Positions 1 to 10,015 of a stretch of DNA of 64,000 nt are shown here, one piece after another; the first letter of the stretch is position 1, and each line of letters begins with the position of its first letter. The DNA comes from Farysia itapuensis (lineage: Eukaryota > Basidiomycota > Ustilaginomycetes > Ustilaginales > Ustilaginaceae): assembly GCA_023212645.1 (NCBI GenBank), contig JALBYC010000003.1:434001-498000 (forward strand), in the 5' to 3' direction. The notes under the pieces were generated by a model that did no database searches, was not told the DNA's origin, and saw nothing but the letters and a program-made list of their open reading frames with translations. The translations under genes and the position numbers were made by a program.

Positions 1-1863
1 TATGCTCGTAGGGCTGTCGCTGCTCTGCGAGCTAGTGACCTCGAGCCAATCTTTATCTTCGATGGACCTTACCTACCTCAAAAGATACCTACCGTTCTCT
101 CACGAATGGGCGACTTAGCAGCCTGCAATTCAGTCTTTATGCGGTCGTCCTACAGGTCAAAATCTTCATCTCAAAGTACCATGGGCCTGCCTCCCCTTCT
201 GTACGATGCCACCCTTGAGGCTCTTCGATTCAGCAAAGTTCAAGTCGTAGTTTCGGAAAGCGAAGCGGACGGCGCGGTCGCGGAGATGGCGGAACGCTTA
301 GGCGGATGGGCTGTTAGCAATGACTCGGACTTTTTCATTCTCTGCTCTCGTGGCACCAAGTGTCGAGGCTATGTGCCGATCGATTCGATTCACTATCTTG
401 TGAAGCTTCCGCTGTCGAAAGCTCAAGCTGACGCAGCTACGGCCGCACGCACGGACGACGATGGCTTTGCTCCCGTCACAAAGAAAGGAAAGGCACAGAT
501 TTATCGACCAAAGGCTGTAGAAAAACGCGAGAGTCTCACGTATCATCCCCCTGTCACGTCCGAGGACGGTGAGCTGTTAGGTGTGCAATTTATGGCCTAC
601 TCGTCGACAAAGCTAGCTGCTGTTCTGGGCATCGCCCCAGCCATGCTGCCCCTTCTAGCCGCACTGGTGGGCAACGACTATACGACGGCGACTCAAAGGC
701 GTATTCTCAGCCCTGCACTTCCATCAGGCCCGGCAAAAGTCGAATTCATCGCACACCTCATCAAGGAAGAGTCTCTTCGCATGGCGTCTCCTGGAGGCCG
801 TACAAACACCCAACGTTCAGGCACAGCAACTCCAGCCGCTGGACGAGCTGGAATCGGCCGCTCTGCTCTTACTAAAAGTGCCGCACAAAGCGCCAACCGA
901 GGTGGTGCAGCCTCGACGTCCACTTCTGCAACCGCAACGCCTACAGGAACAGCAATGCATCCAAAGCTGGATGAGGCTCTAGCGGCGTTAGCTCTTAGCG
1001 ATCCTGTGCGCTTCATGGTTCAAAACGTTATCGAGCGGATTCTTGCGGTGTCCGCGACAAAGTCAGAACATCATGTCACCCCGGTCGACACAGACGAGTT
1101 GGTTGATTCAGTCATCGAGTCTGTCTACACCTACTCTTTGCTCACTCATGCTTCGTCGCTTCATCTCACATCGCCGGCTGCTGCTTTCTTCAAGACGCCT
1201 GCTAATCATCCGCTTGTGACCAAATATCAACAGGCCTTCGAGCTGGGATATTTCGAACGGACACATGTCGAGATTCTTACGCTAAGGAAAGCATTGACTA
1301 GGATTGTTCCGGAAGATCCGGATCAGAAGTCGATTCAGGTGACGCATGCGCGTGACTTGAGAAGTTGGATCTTCACGACCTTGTTCAGCAGCTGGGGTAT
1401 GGATTGGGCTCGAGACACGTTGGAAGAACCCATAACCGAACAAGAAGACGAGAACCCAGATACCTCGAGCGGAACTCAAGCCCGCGCGATTCCAATCGTG
1501 GCTGGTCCGGGACCAAACCGAGTCGACTGGGCCAAAGAGGGCGATCCCGACGAGGTGATACCGGTGGAAACTCCTCCGAGCTCTTTCAGCAGCTCTATGG
1601 TCAGTTCCGACGAGGATGAAGACATTGAAGAAGAAGACGAAGTCAAGTCCAGGCCAGGGTCAGCTGTTGGACTACTGGAAGAAGAAGTCGACAACCTCAT
1701 GAAGCCACCACCTGCCGTTGTTGAGCATGCTAGAAAGGGCGAACGTTACGCATCGGATCTATGCCCAATCTGGAGCCTCGACACTCTTGTACAGTCTCAC
1801 TGTGACGAATTTGGCATGGAACCCCCACAATCATTGCTCAAATTTCTCGCCTCTGCTCACTAA
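1..1863 (+). CDS. Asteroid/XPG-like nuclease, 5' end cut by window
   Basis: The reading frame is open from base 1 and ends at TAA 1861-1863, so the N-terminus lies outside the window. The first visible residues include IFIFDGPYLPQK, the end of an XPG-N-type fold, and then an XPG-I/asteroid block with ESEAD and SNDSDFF. These Asp/Glu residues bind the catalytic metals in FEN1/XPG-family nucleases. This arrangement, with a long loosely conserved C-terminal half, is that of asteroid homologues. A Ser/Thr/Ala-rich low-complexity stretch (about residues 225-275 counted from the ATG at 106) and an acidic tract near the C-terminus look disordered. The role of asteroid proteins is poorly known; a structure-specific nuclease is inferred. 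ATG 106 is internal to the domain and is not the real start. Confidence 0.8.
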   Translation, partial: YARRAVAALRASDLEPIFIFDGPYLPQKIPTVLSRMGDLAACNSVFMRSSYRSKSSSQSTMGLPPLLYDATLEALRFSKVQVVVSESEADGAVAEMAERLGGWAVSNDSDFFILCSRGTKCRGYVPIDSIHYLVKLPLSKAQADAATAARTDDDGFAPVTKKGKAQIYRPKAVEKRESLTYHPPVTSEDGELLGVQFMAYSSTKLAAVLGIAPAMLPLLAALVGNDYTTATQRRILSPALPSGPAKVEFIAHLIKEESLRMASPGGRTNTQRSGTATPAAGRAGIGRSALTKSAAQSANRGGAASTSTSATATPTGTAMHPKLDEALAALALSDPVRFMVQNVIERILAVSATKSEHHVTPVDTDELVDSVIESVYTYSLLTHASSLHLTSPAAAFFKTPANHPLVTKYQQAFELGYFERTHVEILTLRKALTRIVPEDPDQKSIQVTHARDLRSWIFTTLFSSWGMDWARDTLEEPITEQEDENPDTSSGTQARAIPIVAGPGPNRVDWAKEGDPDEVIPVETPPSSFSSSMVSSDEDEDIEEEDEVKSRPGSAVGLLEEEVDNLMKPPPAVVEHARKGERYASDLCPIWSLDTLVQSHCDEFGMEPPQSLLKFLASAH

Positions 1864-2067
1864 CCGCTGTACAGCATTATGGCATGGTCACAAATGTAGT
1901 AGTCTGTTATTTTGAGTTCTGTTGAAAATGCATGCGTGCAGATCGCTAAAATACATGGTCGACAAGCGGAGCGTCTAAAAGCGGAAGTGAGGAGGACCGG
2001 GTTTTCCAGACCGAAGAGGCATGTTGTGAGATTATAGGGCTTCGGGGAGGCGTTATAAGATTGGTAT

Positions 2068-3063
2068 TTAGCGAGCCTCTGTCATCGGGGGCTGATACAG
2101 GCTCCCACGCTCCGAATTGGGCATAGTGTTGGGGTGAGTAACACCAGTAGCCTGGGCGTTCGGGTAGGTGTTGTAGTTGTGCTCGTTAGGGTGGTTGGCG
2201 TGGTATTCTTGACCGGCTTGAGAAGGGTAGTAGGTGTTATTGTTCTCCACACCGTCGATAGCGTTGGTAGCGATTGGGCGGTTGAGGGTGCCTTGCTCTC
2301 GAGCGAGCTGCTTGTTTTCCACCATGGTGCCGTCTTCACTGAGACCATGCTTGGCGTAGTGATGAGCGGGCCAGAGATCAATAATATAGGTGAGGAAGAA
2401 AATGTCGAGGATGAAAGCAATGGCCCACTCGCAAACAGCAGCGGCGGAAACAATCCTGTCGCATCGGTTATCGCCGGGGTTCGCATTTCCCCTGCAAATA
2501 CCATAGCAGACAACAAAGCCAATAGCGCCGGCAATAGCAATCGACAAGATGATCGTCTTGAGGATAGCCATAGCCTTGAGAGTAGCCAATCGAGTGTAGT
2601 CGTGAGAAAGCGAGAAAATCTGCAGTACTTGGAACAACACAGAAAGTGCGACGAAAACCACGAAGATCAAAGTCATGCTCCAATGCACACTGCTGTGGTT
2701 GAACGCGTCAAAGATACTGAGTAGGATCAATGCGATCGAGCCGATGAAAGCACAGACGACTGAAGCGATATCCAGATAGGTCTGCTTCTTGCGGATAGAT
2801 CCAGGGATCTTGCCCTTGTGTCGCAGATGTCGCTCGGCCAGAGTAGTCATCATGTAGAAGGCTGCGGTCAGAACACAGAAGATGATAAAGAAGGTCTTGT
2901 GCGTTGCTCCGACGTCCGAGATGAAGACGACCGAAGCTTCCTCCACCTCATACTCGCGGAATTGATCATGCGCCCATAATCCCAGCAGACCGACGATGGC
3001 TGTCGTCCAGAACGAGAAGGTCAAAACAGGTAGGACATAGAACAGTCCGTGGAGACCAATCAT
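2068..3063 (-). CDS. Frag1/DRAM/Sfk1-family six-span membrane protein
   Basis: A 331-residue protein with six clear hydrophobic segments, starting with a span right at the N-terminus (MIGLHGLFYVLPVLTFSFW). The ISDVGATHKTFF motif follows the first loop and is characteristic of the Frag1/DRAM/Sfk1 family. Yeast Sfk1 is a plasma-membrane protein that supports PI4-kinase Stt4 and lipid asymmetry; that role is known for the family and not shown here. The hydrophilic Asn/Tyr/Pro-rich C-terminal tail (about the last 80 residues) is cytosolic by inference. The start is the first in-frame ATG (3061-3063, context caacaATGa). The frame stays open further upstream but only with non-ATG codons, so a small upstream exon cannot be excluded. 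Confidence 0.8.
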   Translation of the reverse strand: MIGLHGLFYVLPVLTFSFWTTAIVGLLGLWAHDQFREYEVEEASVVFISDVGATHKTFFIIFCVLTAAFYMMTTLAERHLRHKGKIPGSIRKKQTYLDIASVVCAFIGSIALILLSIFDAFNHSSVHWSMTLIFVVFVALSVLFQVLQIFSLSHDYTRLATLKAMAILKTIILSIAIAGAIGFVVCYGICRGNANPGDNRCDRIVSAAAVCEWAIAFILDIFFLTYIIDLWPAHHYAKHGLSEDGTMVENKQLAREQGTLNRPIATNAIDGVENNNTYYPSQAGQEYHANHPNEHNYNTYPNAQATGVTHPNTMPNSERGSLYQPPMTEAR

Positions 3064-4181
3064 TGTTGAAACGTATGGGACGAGTTGACCTCGCTGAGCG
3101 AAAGGACCAAGGATGAAGAAGGGGGGTTTTGGATGCGTGAAGGTGAACTGTAGCAAGCGTTTGTTTTAAGAACACTTCTGGCAGCAACGCAACCCGCGAT
3201 GACAAAGTAGCTTGTCGGGATCTGGATTTGGACAACCGCTGCTACTCTACCTTCGCACGCGGTCACACCGCATTGAAAACAATGCTGTGCGGTACATCTA
3301 TCCGGGACGCGTCTGCCGTCAAGAGAGAAATTTGTCATGTCGTCGTTGTGACGTCACCGGATATTCATTTTGGGCACAATATCGAATTTTGTCTGCATCA
3401 AGCCAAGACTCTCTAGACAATTCGAGCTTAGAGATGCAAGCATAGTCAACACAGATCGCTGATGGTCGCCCGATGTGTGTAGTTCTATTTATATGCTCTG
3501 AATCCTCTAAGGCTCTGATGCTCAAGCGCTCAAGCGCTCAAGTGGGCTAAGTGAGCAAGTCGGTCCCTTGTTATTGTCGTCGTGGCTCTGCTTGATCATG
3601 TTCGTGGAGCGTCTCGCCTCGTTGTTTCGCGTGACGCCTCATCTGACGTGGTGGCTGTCTAGCAGCGAGCTGCCAGCTGAGAGCTCAGACGCTCAGATAT
3701 CAGATCAATTCTCTACTCCAAATTCGGTCCTATGAGGCTATGATACTTGATGCCCTTATAAACAGTAGAAAACAGTGATAAATGCCACCTGAGCAGCTTG
3801 ATAGCGGAGCGTTGATGGACCCTGACTCAGTTTGAATTTTTGACACTAAGAATGTAAGATCCTAGGATTTTTACCGGCCACGGTGGCCACGGCCGGCCAC
3901 GGCCGGCCACGGCGCCACGCACTTGTGAGTTGTGACTATGCATTGTGATTGCACGCACGCCGCACTACGCACGTCCTGACTGGACCCACACAAACGGCGT
4001 ACAGTGCGTGTGCCTCGGGTCGCGTCTCGTGCACTCACACTTGCGCTGTAAATTTTCGATAAGCTATTCTGCCATTTCATGGGGGTGTATACAAGATTCA
4101 CCTCACGTGAAGAAGGGAGGGGAGGCTTGTTCTTAGCACGCTCGGACATGAATTCGAAGGCAATGGCCAAGCGATCTATGT
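3064..4181. other. Intergenic, promoter side of the Sfk1-like gene
   Basis: About 1.1 kb with no convincing gene. Only short open frames without family features are present. It holds a short direct repeat of ctcaagcg (3521-3541), a GC-rich 10-bp repeat block (3875-3918) and, at 3930-4050, a stretch dense in cgcac/gtgcg words. No tRNA or transposon remnant was recognised. Confidence 0.5.
3875..3918. repeat. GC-rich tandem palindromic block (ggccggccac units)
   Basis: Tandem near-copies of the decamer ggccggccac, with two perfect GGCCGGCC palindromes. Because the unit is itself close to palindromic, either strand can fold on itself. It lies in noncoding DNA between the aminotransferase 3' end and the Sfk1-like gene. 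Confidence 0.8.
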
Positions 4182-5702
4182 TCAGACAGAAGCAGGGGTC
4201 ATACTTTGACCTGCTTCTTTCCAAGCGTCTTGAATAACGGAACGGAGGCGGCGGAAGGCTTCCTCGACGTCGTCCTCGTCAATGAGACTGAAGCTGGTGC
4301 GGACATAGCATGATTTGCTCCCATCCGGAATAAAAGCAACACCAGGAACCGCCAGCACCCCAGCCGCTTGTGCCTTTTCGGAAATGAGCGCAAAGCTGTC
4401 TCCTTCTTCGCTACCGGCAATTGGGGGCAGATTGAGTTTCAGCCAAAGAAACATGCCTGCCACAGGACTGTTCCACGTTGCCACGTTGTTGTCGTGACCG
4501 CCGAGAATGGCTCGAGCCTTGGCTTCGAAGTTGTCCCGACGCTTCGAGTAGAAGGCAGCCACGTTGTCAACGTGACGGAGGAAGCCATCGACTCCCCAGT
4601 GCTTGAGCAATGTGTAAGCCGTGATGCCAGCTACGCCGGAGGGCATCAAGTTGGACATGGCTGTATGCTCGTCGACTGCGTCCAGGATCTCGTTCGGACC
4701 GGTTGCGAACCCGACTCGGAGACCAGCAGCCAGAACTTTGGAGAAGCTTTCAAAGCGTAAGACTCGACCTGTACCCCATACCTCTCGACCTTCCTCTTCC
4801 AAAGACCAGTAGCTTCTCGGGCGTTTTCGTGTAACAGGGTCCTCATGCAAGCCTTCAAAGTGCAGGTAATAATAGGGATCGTCTTCCATGATCAAAAAAT
4901 CATGCTGACGGGCAAGATCAAGCACTTCTCGCTTCCTGGCTAGGCCAGCTGTAGTTCCAGCTGGATTGGCACCTGTGGGTGTGGTGTAGAGCGCTTTGGG
5001 TCTAGGCAGACCTTTCGTAACTGGATTGGAGCTCCAGTTGATCATGATGTCGCGCAGATGTGTTGATTTGAGGCCTTGACTGTCACTCTCTACCGGAACA
5101 ATGTTGGCTCGAAGCATGACCAGTGTAGGAAGAATGCCAGTATAAACAGGTGACTCGCATAGAATTACATCGCCAGGGTTCAAGAGAGCCTCAAAAGTTT
5201 TGTTGAGCAGGTCCTGTGAGCCGTTGCCGGTCGTTACCCTCCACGCGGATCGGCCGGCGATGCCTTCGAGTTTGGAACCACGAGTGACGACTTCGCGCTT
5301 GTGCATACGCACTTGAAGATCAGTGATCCATGTGACAAGCTTAGGGATGCCTGGCGAGGCACCGTACTGGAGCGAGCTGACCAAGTCCTCGCCTTCAATG
5401 CAAAGCTCCTGAGGTCCCGATTCAGCTTCTGGCTTGAGCTTCAAGGTCAAGCTCTCGAAAGGAAAGGTTGTCGGATTGGGCTTTCCTGCCAGTAGAGAGA
5501 GCATTCCTGGGATCAGTTCAGCGGGGAACAAGGAACGAATGGCCGACTTGGGTCGTCGTCGGCTCGCGTCGCTCAAGAAGCGTGACGGATCGACGCGCGT
5601 AGCATGCTGAACAGTTGCTGAGCACGAAGATTCAAGATCACCAACCTGGTCACCCGCGAGGGGGTGCGAGTGTGGCTTCAAGACTTGTGCTGTAGGTGCC
5701 AT
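4182..5702 (-). CDS. ARO8: PLP-dependent aromatic/2-aminoadipate aminotransferase (ARO8 type)
   Basis: A 506-residue class I/II aminotransferase. Visible landmarks are the substrate/PLP motif TTPTGANPAG (about residues 241-250), the EDDPYYY block (about 273-279) with the Asp that pairs with the PLP ring nitrogen, and SFSK with the Schiff-base lysine at about K322. Size and these blocks match fungal Aro8/aminoadipate transaminases, which transfer amino groups between 2-oxoglutarate and aromatic amino acids or 2-aminoadipate (lysine pathway). Exact substrate preference cannot be read from sequence. The start ATG (5700-5702) sits in a ccATGg context, and an unusual 16-bp minisatellite lies only 25 bp upstream, within the expected 5' leader or core promoter. 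Confidence 0.88.
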   Translation of the reverse strand: MAPTAQVLKPHSHPLAGDQVGDLESSCSATVQHATRVDPSRFLSDASRRRPKSAIRSLFPAELIPGMLSLLAGKPNPTTFPFESLTLKLKPEAESGPQELCIEGEDLVSSLQYGASPGIPKLVTWITDLQVRMHKREVVTRGSKLEGIAGRSAWRVTTGNGSQDLLNKTFEALLNPGDVILCESPVYTGILPTLVMLRANIVPVESDSQGLKSTHLRDIMINWSSNPVTKGLPRPKALYTTPTGANPAGTTAGLARKREVLDLARQHDFLIMEDDPYYYLHFEGLHEDPVTRKRPRSYWSLEEEGREVWGTGRVLRFESFSKVLAAGLRVGFATGPNEILDAVDEHTAMSNLMPSGVAGITAYTLLKHWGVDGFLRHVDNVAAFYSKRRDNFEAKARAILGGHDNNVATWNSPVAGMFLWLKLNLPPIAGSEEGDSFALISEKAQAAGVLAVPGVAFIPDGSKSCYVRTSFSLIDEDDVEEAFRRLRSVIQDAWKEAGQSMTPASV

Positions 5703-6398
5703 GGCTTCTACGCCAAGAGATGAGGACGTCTATGTCGGTGGAAGCTTATGTCGACGGAAGTCTATGTCGGTGGAAGGTTATGTCGGTGGAAGGTTATGTC
5801 GGTGGAAGTCTATGTCGGTGGAAGTCTATGTCAGAAGAAGTCGGAGGTCGTGGTCGGGAAGTTTTCAGACGCGGTATTATAGGTGAGAGGCAATGAACAT
5901 TGTCGGCGCATGACTCGCCTTAAGCCGACTCACCGACCGAAGCAGCGCCTGACGTTCAGCTTCCAAAAATTTCCGCCTCGCATAAGTGAGAACAAATCCT
6001 TATCGCCCGTTCAATACGCCGGGACAGATCTTATCGCCTATAATCCTCTTCCGCCCTATCCAGACTTATCCCATCCCACGTCCAACCATCCTTCTATACT
6101 GTCGAGAGGAACATTTGTGCGCTGTTTCTACCCCGACAGACAATGCTGTTCTCTCTGTTTGAAGTTTGTTTGCCCAGGGTCCCGCTGTCTCTCGCCTGTC
6201 AATCAATGCGCGATCTTTTTGTTCTCCCCTTATGAGGCTTAATTTGAGCAAGATTAGGCGGCGTTTAAAGCTAATTTGTTTCATATTGGCCGGGTGTCCC
6301 TCCCATTGTCGCCATGTAGATCGTGGCAACAACACAGAGCTGATGTGCACTATCAAATATCTTGTAGGCACCACACAAAGTGTGGCGTGCGGGAGGAT
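5703..6398. other. Intergenic between the aminotransferase and NCA2
   Basis: Besides the minisatellite, this is noncoding DNA with pyrimidine-rich stretches around 6040-6240. Short open frames here have no recognisable domain. It serves as the promoter of the aminotransferase (minus strand) and the 3' flank of NCA2. Confidence 0.5.
5728..5839. repeat. 16-bp minisatellite upstream of the aminotransferase ATG
   Basis: Seven head-to-tail copies of a 16-nt unit (gtctatgtcggtggaa with small variants), beginning 25 bp upstream of the aminotransferase start codon. The unit is not a multiple of three and the block is outside any supported gene, so it is a noncoding tandem array in the 5' leader or core promoter. 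Confidence 0.9.
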
Positions 6399-8555
6399 CT
6401 AGATAGCCCGCACCTGTGAACCCCAGCTTCTCCACATTCGTTCGACGGCGCTCTTCTGTCCGCATTCAATGTCGCGAATGTCCTGCAAGAAGTGGCGTTG
6501 AAGTCTCTTGGAAGTGGCTTTGTTCCCCTTTGCCAGCGTCATTAGCAGTGGCCCAGACATGGAGCGCAGAGTAGAGAGATCCAGTAGTAAGAGTCCTTGA
6601 GTCAATGCATTTCGGCTTTCATCACTTTGATCTTCCTGGACGCCGCCTGATTTAGTCAATTGCGCCGAACGGCTGTCGGCTTTTGCGGGTGGCGAGGACA
6701 GCAGCCGATCGATCCGTCTCATTGCTTCCCACGCTCGAATCTGATAGTTTCTCCCCATTGATTGAGACCGGTAGCTGCTAATGTTGGCAACCTTGGTCCT
6801 CAAGTAACGTTGCGAAATGAAGACAACGCCAAGAGCCGGCGCAATGCCGACCGCACCGAACAGTAGCTGCTGGCTCTTGAGCAGCTTGTCAATGCCGGAC
6901 ATGGCCACCTCCAAATCCACCTTTGCCTTCTGGATCTGAATTAAAAGCGCTCGAATGAGGGATCCGCTCATCATCGACTTGACGGGACTCTTCATCTCGG
7001 TTTCGTATACTTTGAGAACGTGGGTCAAGTCTCCCTCACGAACCTTTGCAGCGATGGCCTCCAGCTCGGCGCCTTTCAGGCCGTACTTGTCTGATGTGAA
7101 GTCCGACACCATGCGCTCCAGCGACTGGAGGTCCGAATTGAGAGATTCGCGGGACATGATGACGGTCCCCTCATTTCCAGATCGGACAGTGTCAAGGAGC
7201 TGGATGCAAGGCTCCCACACCCAGCCAATGAGGAAACTTCTGATAGTCTCTTTAGCCTCTGAAAATTTCGCTTCAATGCCTGTCCAATTCTTGGACAGGT
7301 AGCGAGCCAGAATCAGAGCTCCGGCTGGGTAGAAGACCAAGGTAGGCCAGCGTTGTGTTAAGCCGGACGGCTGGCCGAAAACATTTGGCGAGAGGACGAG
7401 CTGAATTCGCTCCTGCTGTTTAGGCAGCTGTTTCTCCAGGAATAGGCGTAAATTGTCGATCGTCGTGTCAGTCGTCATTGCAGCGCCTGGATCTGCAGGA
7501 GCAGTTTCCTCATCACCACCAAAGCATTGAACAAGCGTATTTAATCTCTCATTGAGCTGAGTGAGCACAGCTTGTCTCGGATCATGGTCGCCATCGAGCT
7601 CCATAAGACGATGTTCAGAGACGGACTCCTGGTCAAGTGCGAGTCTCCCCAGTCTTTCGGCAAGATGATCTCGCTCGTTCAACAGTCCTCTGCGTTTGCA
7701 CCTTGCTTCGTGCCGGACAAGATATTGGGGTGTCAAGTTCAGGATAGTTGATCGGAGCGACTTTATACCTCGGCGCTTCGATTTCATCGTTCCCGTCCCA
7801 GCTACGCCAGAGGTCTTGATACAGTCCGAGATATGCAAAGAAGAGGCAGCCTCTAGCGTGATGCTTCTTTCGAGATGGAACGTGTAGGGGAACAGCATCG
7901 ACGTGATCAGGTTCGGCGTGTCGCGAATATTTCGGAGTGTCTTGCGCAGCGCGTCCCTGTCTACACTTTTCGCGAGAGAGGTTGTCCTGACGTCCAGAGT
8001 GTTTCGCAGTGTATTGGACGCAGATCCGGCAGCAAGCTCTAGCGTCTCACGTGTCAGCTTGATAAGGCGAGACGGTAGAGTTTGGAGGAGATAGGCAAAT
8101 GTTCTTCGCATAGACTCATCGATTTCAGTCCAGTACCACGACTCCTCGTCCAGCTTGCCGGCATCTTGGAGCAGCGTGTCAATAGCGACAGCATACGTAG
8201 CACAGACAAGTCTGGCCAGAGCAAGAATTTTCAGCTCTTCACCTTGTGCGACAGTCGTTCGGGCCGCGTCAACATCGAAGCTTTGAATATTGTCCAGGAG
8301 AGAGAGCAGCTGCTTGGCCGATGGTAAAGATACTGACGAGTCTGATGGCCTAAGTGCAGATGAGATGATGTGGATTAACTTCCCGCTTTGATCTTGCTGT
8401 GCTTGTCCATTGTTGTCATCTTCGTTGCTCTCCCCAGAAAAGACACCTTCTGATTCTTGTGGAGTGTCAGAAGCAGCGCTCGCTTCTGACAGCAGAGAGT
8501 CAAACAGTTCAAGCTCATGGCCGAAGCGAGAAAAGACGTCTTGAGCGTACGACAT
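6399..8555 (-). CDS. NCA2: NCA2-like mitochondrial protein (control of ATP synthase subunits 6/8)
   Basis: A 718-residue protein. The C-terminal half carries the NCA2 hallmark order: a MSRESLNSDLQSLERMVSDF block, then a segment with YETEMKSPVKSMMSGSLIRA and LLIQIQKAKVDLEVAMSGID, followed by a hydrophobic stretch (LLFGAVGIAPALGVVFI). An upstream hydrophobic stretch (TLVFYPAGALILARYL) is a second possible span. In yeast, Nca2 acts in mitochondria to control expression of Atp6/Atp8. The chosen start (ATG 8553-8555, MSYAQDVFSRFG) begins the conserved N-terminal region. The frame is open back to an ATG at 8951, but that extension runs into the neighbouring AIM6-like coding region and reads as low-quality sequence. 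The upstream gene on the same strand ends 214 bp away. Confidence 0.85.
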   Translation of the reverse strand: MSYAQDVFSRFGHELELFDSLLSEASAASDTPQESEGVFSGESNEDDNNGQAQQDQSGKLIHIISSALRPSDSSVSLPSAKQLLSLLDNIQSFDVDAARTTVAQGEELKILALARLVCATYAVAIDTLLQDAGKLDEESWYWTEIDESMRRTFAYLLQTLPSRLIKLTRETLELAAGSASNTLRNTLDVRTTSLAKSVDRDALRKTLRNIRDTPNLITSMLFPYTFHLERSITLEAASSLHISDCIKTSGVAGTGTMKSKRRGIKSLRSTILNLTPQYLVRHEARCKRRGLLNERDHLAERLGRLALDQESVSEHRLMELDGDHDPRQAVLTQLNERLNTLVQCFGGDEETAPADPGAAMTTDTTIDNLRLFLEKQLPKQQERIQLVLSPNVFGQPSGLTQRWPTLVFYPAGALILARYLSKNWTGIEAKFSEAKETIRSFLIGWVWEPCIQLLDTVRSGNEGTVIMSRESLNSDLQSLERMVSDFTSDKYGLKGAELEAIAAKVREGDLTHVLKVYETEMKSPVKSMMSGSLIRALLIQIQKAKVDLEVAMSGIDKLLKSQQLLFGAVGIAPALGVVFISQRYLRTKVANISSYRSQSMGRNYQIRAWEAMRRIDRLLSSPPAKADSRSAQLTKSGGVQEDQSDESRNALTQGLLLLDLSTLRSMSGPLLMTLAKGNKATSKRLQRHFLQDIRDIECGQKSAVERMWRSWGSQVRAI

Positions 8556-8769
8556 GTTGGCGGGTGAACAATTGTCAACGACGAGAGGGAAAGCTATTTT
8601 CGCAAGTGGAGAACGGAGACCCTGGGTCGCTGCATCGCCAGTAAGCACGTTCTCTCCGATCCTTTGCCAACACCACACCCTACCTGCTGACTTTGTCACA
8701 TCCAAACTCTTATCTTTGGCCGAACGAGTCAACAAACAGTCTATTGCATCTAAGCTGTGCCTACTAAGC

Positions 8770-9843
8770 TCACCATCTGGCAACATCAGGGATGTCGTCG
8801 CTACCAATCCAATCAGAGTTGGCTGCAAGCATGTACTTGTTGATACGGTGACGCGCAAAGATGGGCCATTGCGGCGAGTCCCAGTAGCGAGTGCGGATGT
8901 CCTTCGCGTGAGCTTGTTCGATGGGCGCGCTGATGTTGAGCTTGACAGCATCGCTCGCTTCCTCTACCCCCGTGTAGTTACCGACAATGACGGCGAAGCT
9001 GCCACTCGCGATAGGGGACAAGGTGTTGTTCCACTCGTAGGTCGTGCCGTTGATCACGGTGGGAGTATCGAGTTTACCCAAAGGTCCGTCGAAGAAGTAG
9101 TCTCGCTTCATCATGGGAGCTACCTGCTGGATGGGAGTGTTGCCAGTACCGATCACAGTGATAGGGCCTGGCTTGATCTTTCCATTCTCGTAACAGGTAA
9201 GCCATCCCCGTGAGCGTAGGGGTTCCAATTCCTTAACGAGAACAGGCCACGTTGTGTTTCCGTCTGTCTTAATGTCCACAAGCAGCTGCAGAGGCGAGGA
9301 ACTGCCCACGCCCAGACTGTAGTAGCCATTCCACGCGTTGGAGGTATTTGTCCTGACTGAGTTCTGCAAGTTAGCAAAGAATTGGGCTTCGTTAGAGTCG
9401 CTTTGCAAGATGTTCGCGCGATTCGCTTGTTCGATCGCTTTCAACAAGGGCTCGATGGTCAGGGCTCGAAAAGTCCGCTCTTGCGACAACGAGTATGGAT
9501 CGTGGCCTACGTAAAGAATTCCATCGTCAGGGTTCAGCCAGACGTCCGATTCGAAACTTCGCACGCCGTAAGACAATGCCTCTAAGATAGGTACAGGCCT
9601 TTCGTAGTCGTTGTGACTGTGCACTGGAATTGGAAAAGTGTTGCGGTTCCAGTCAGCCGGACTTCTGAGAATGCTTGCATTCTTGCCACCGAAAGGTGTG
9701 TACGCCAACAGCTCCTGCGGCGCAGCATCAACGAGCTTTGACGATGCAGCCGCCGTGATCGCTGCGAACGTCCACGCAATCAGTGCAAGAAAGCTTCTCG
9801 AGACTACCATAGTGTATGATGGTTGAGACGCTAGCCGGGTCAT
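8770..9843 (-). CDS. AIM6: Secreted AIM6-like PLC-type phosphodiesterase
   Basis: A 357-residue protein with a hydrophobic signal peptide (core LALIAWTFAAITAAA). The HSHNDYERP motif near residue 75 and FESDVWL about 20 residues later match the metal-binding His/Glu/Asp set of the PLC-like (GDPD-fold) phosphodiesterase superfamily, and the overall pattern fits fungal Aim6 ('altered inheritance of mitochondria 6'). There are several N-x-S/T sites in the mature part, consistent with secretion. The biochemical substrate is unknown. Two in-frame ATGs are possible: 9843, or 9810, which has A at -3, G at +4 and a more typical short signal-peptide n-region. No introns are needed. Confidence 0.8.
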   Translation of the reverse strand: MTRLASQPSYTMVVSRSFLALIAWTFAAITAAASSKLVDAAPQELLAYTPFGGKNASILRSPADWNRNTFPIPVHSHNDYERPVPILEALSYGVRSFESDVWLNPDDGILYVGHDPYSLSQERTFRALTIEPLLKAIEQANRANILQSDSNEAQFFANLQNSVRTNTSNAWNGYYSLGVGSSSPLQLLVDIKTDGNTTWPVLVKELEPLRSRGWLTCYENGKIKPGPITVIGTGNTPIQQVAPMMKRDYFFDGPLGKLDTPTVINGTTYEWNNTLSPIASGSFAVIVGNYTGVEEASDAVKLNISAPIEQAHAKDIRTRYWDSPQWPIFARHRINKYMLAANSDWIGSDDIPDVARW

Positions 9844-10015
9844 GCTTTCGAAGGGACACAGACATCCAAGAAGGTTTCGACGGCAGGAACGTGCTCGTCT
9901 CGGCTATGCAAACGTGTGGATGCAGTCAATTCTTTCAAAATAATGATCAACGTGGATATTCCGAAGGTCAAGGCTAAGGGCAATCTTAACGGTGCTACAT
10001 GAAAACCAATCTACA

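Noticed and set aside
5728..5839. CRISPR-like array
   Set aside because: The repeats are head to tail without unique spacers; it is a minisatellite in a eukaryotic genome.
8556..8951. N-terminal extension of NCA2
   Set aside because: It overlaps the 3' part of the AIM6-like gene on the same strand, and the residues look like out-of-frame translation; the conserved start is at 8555.
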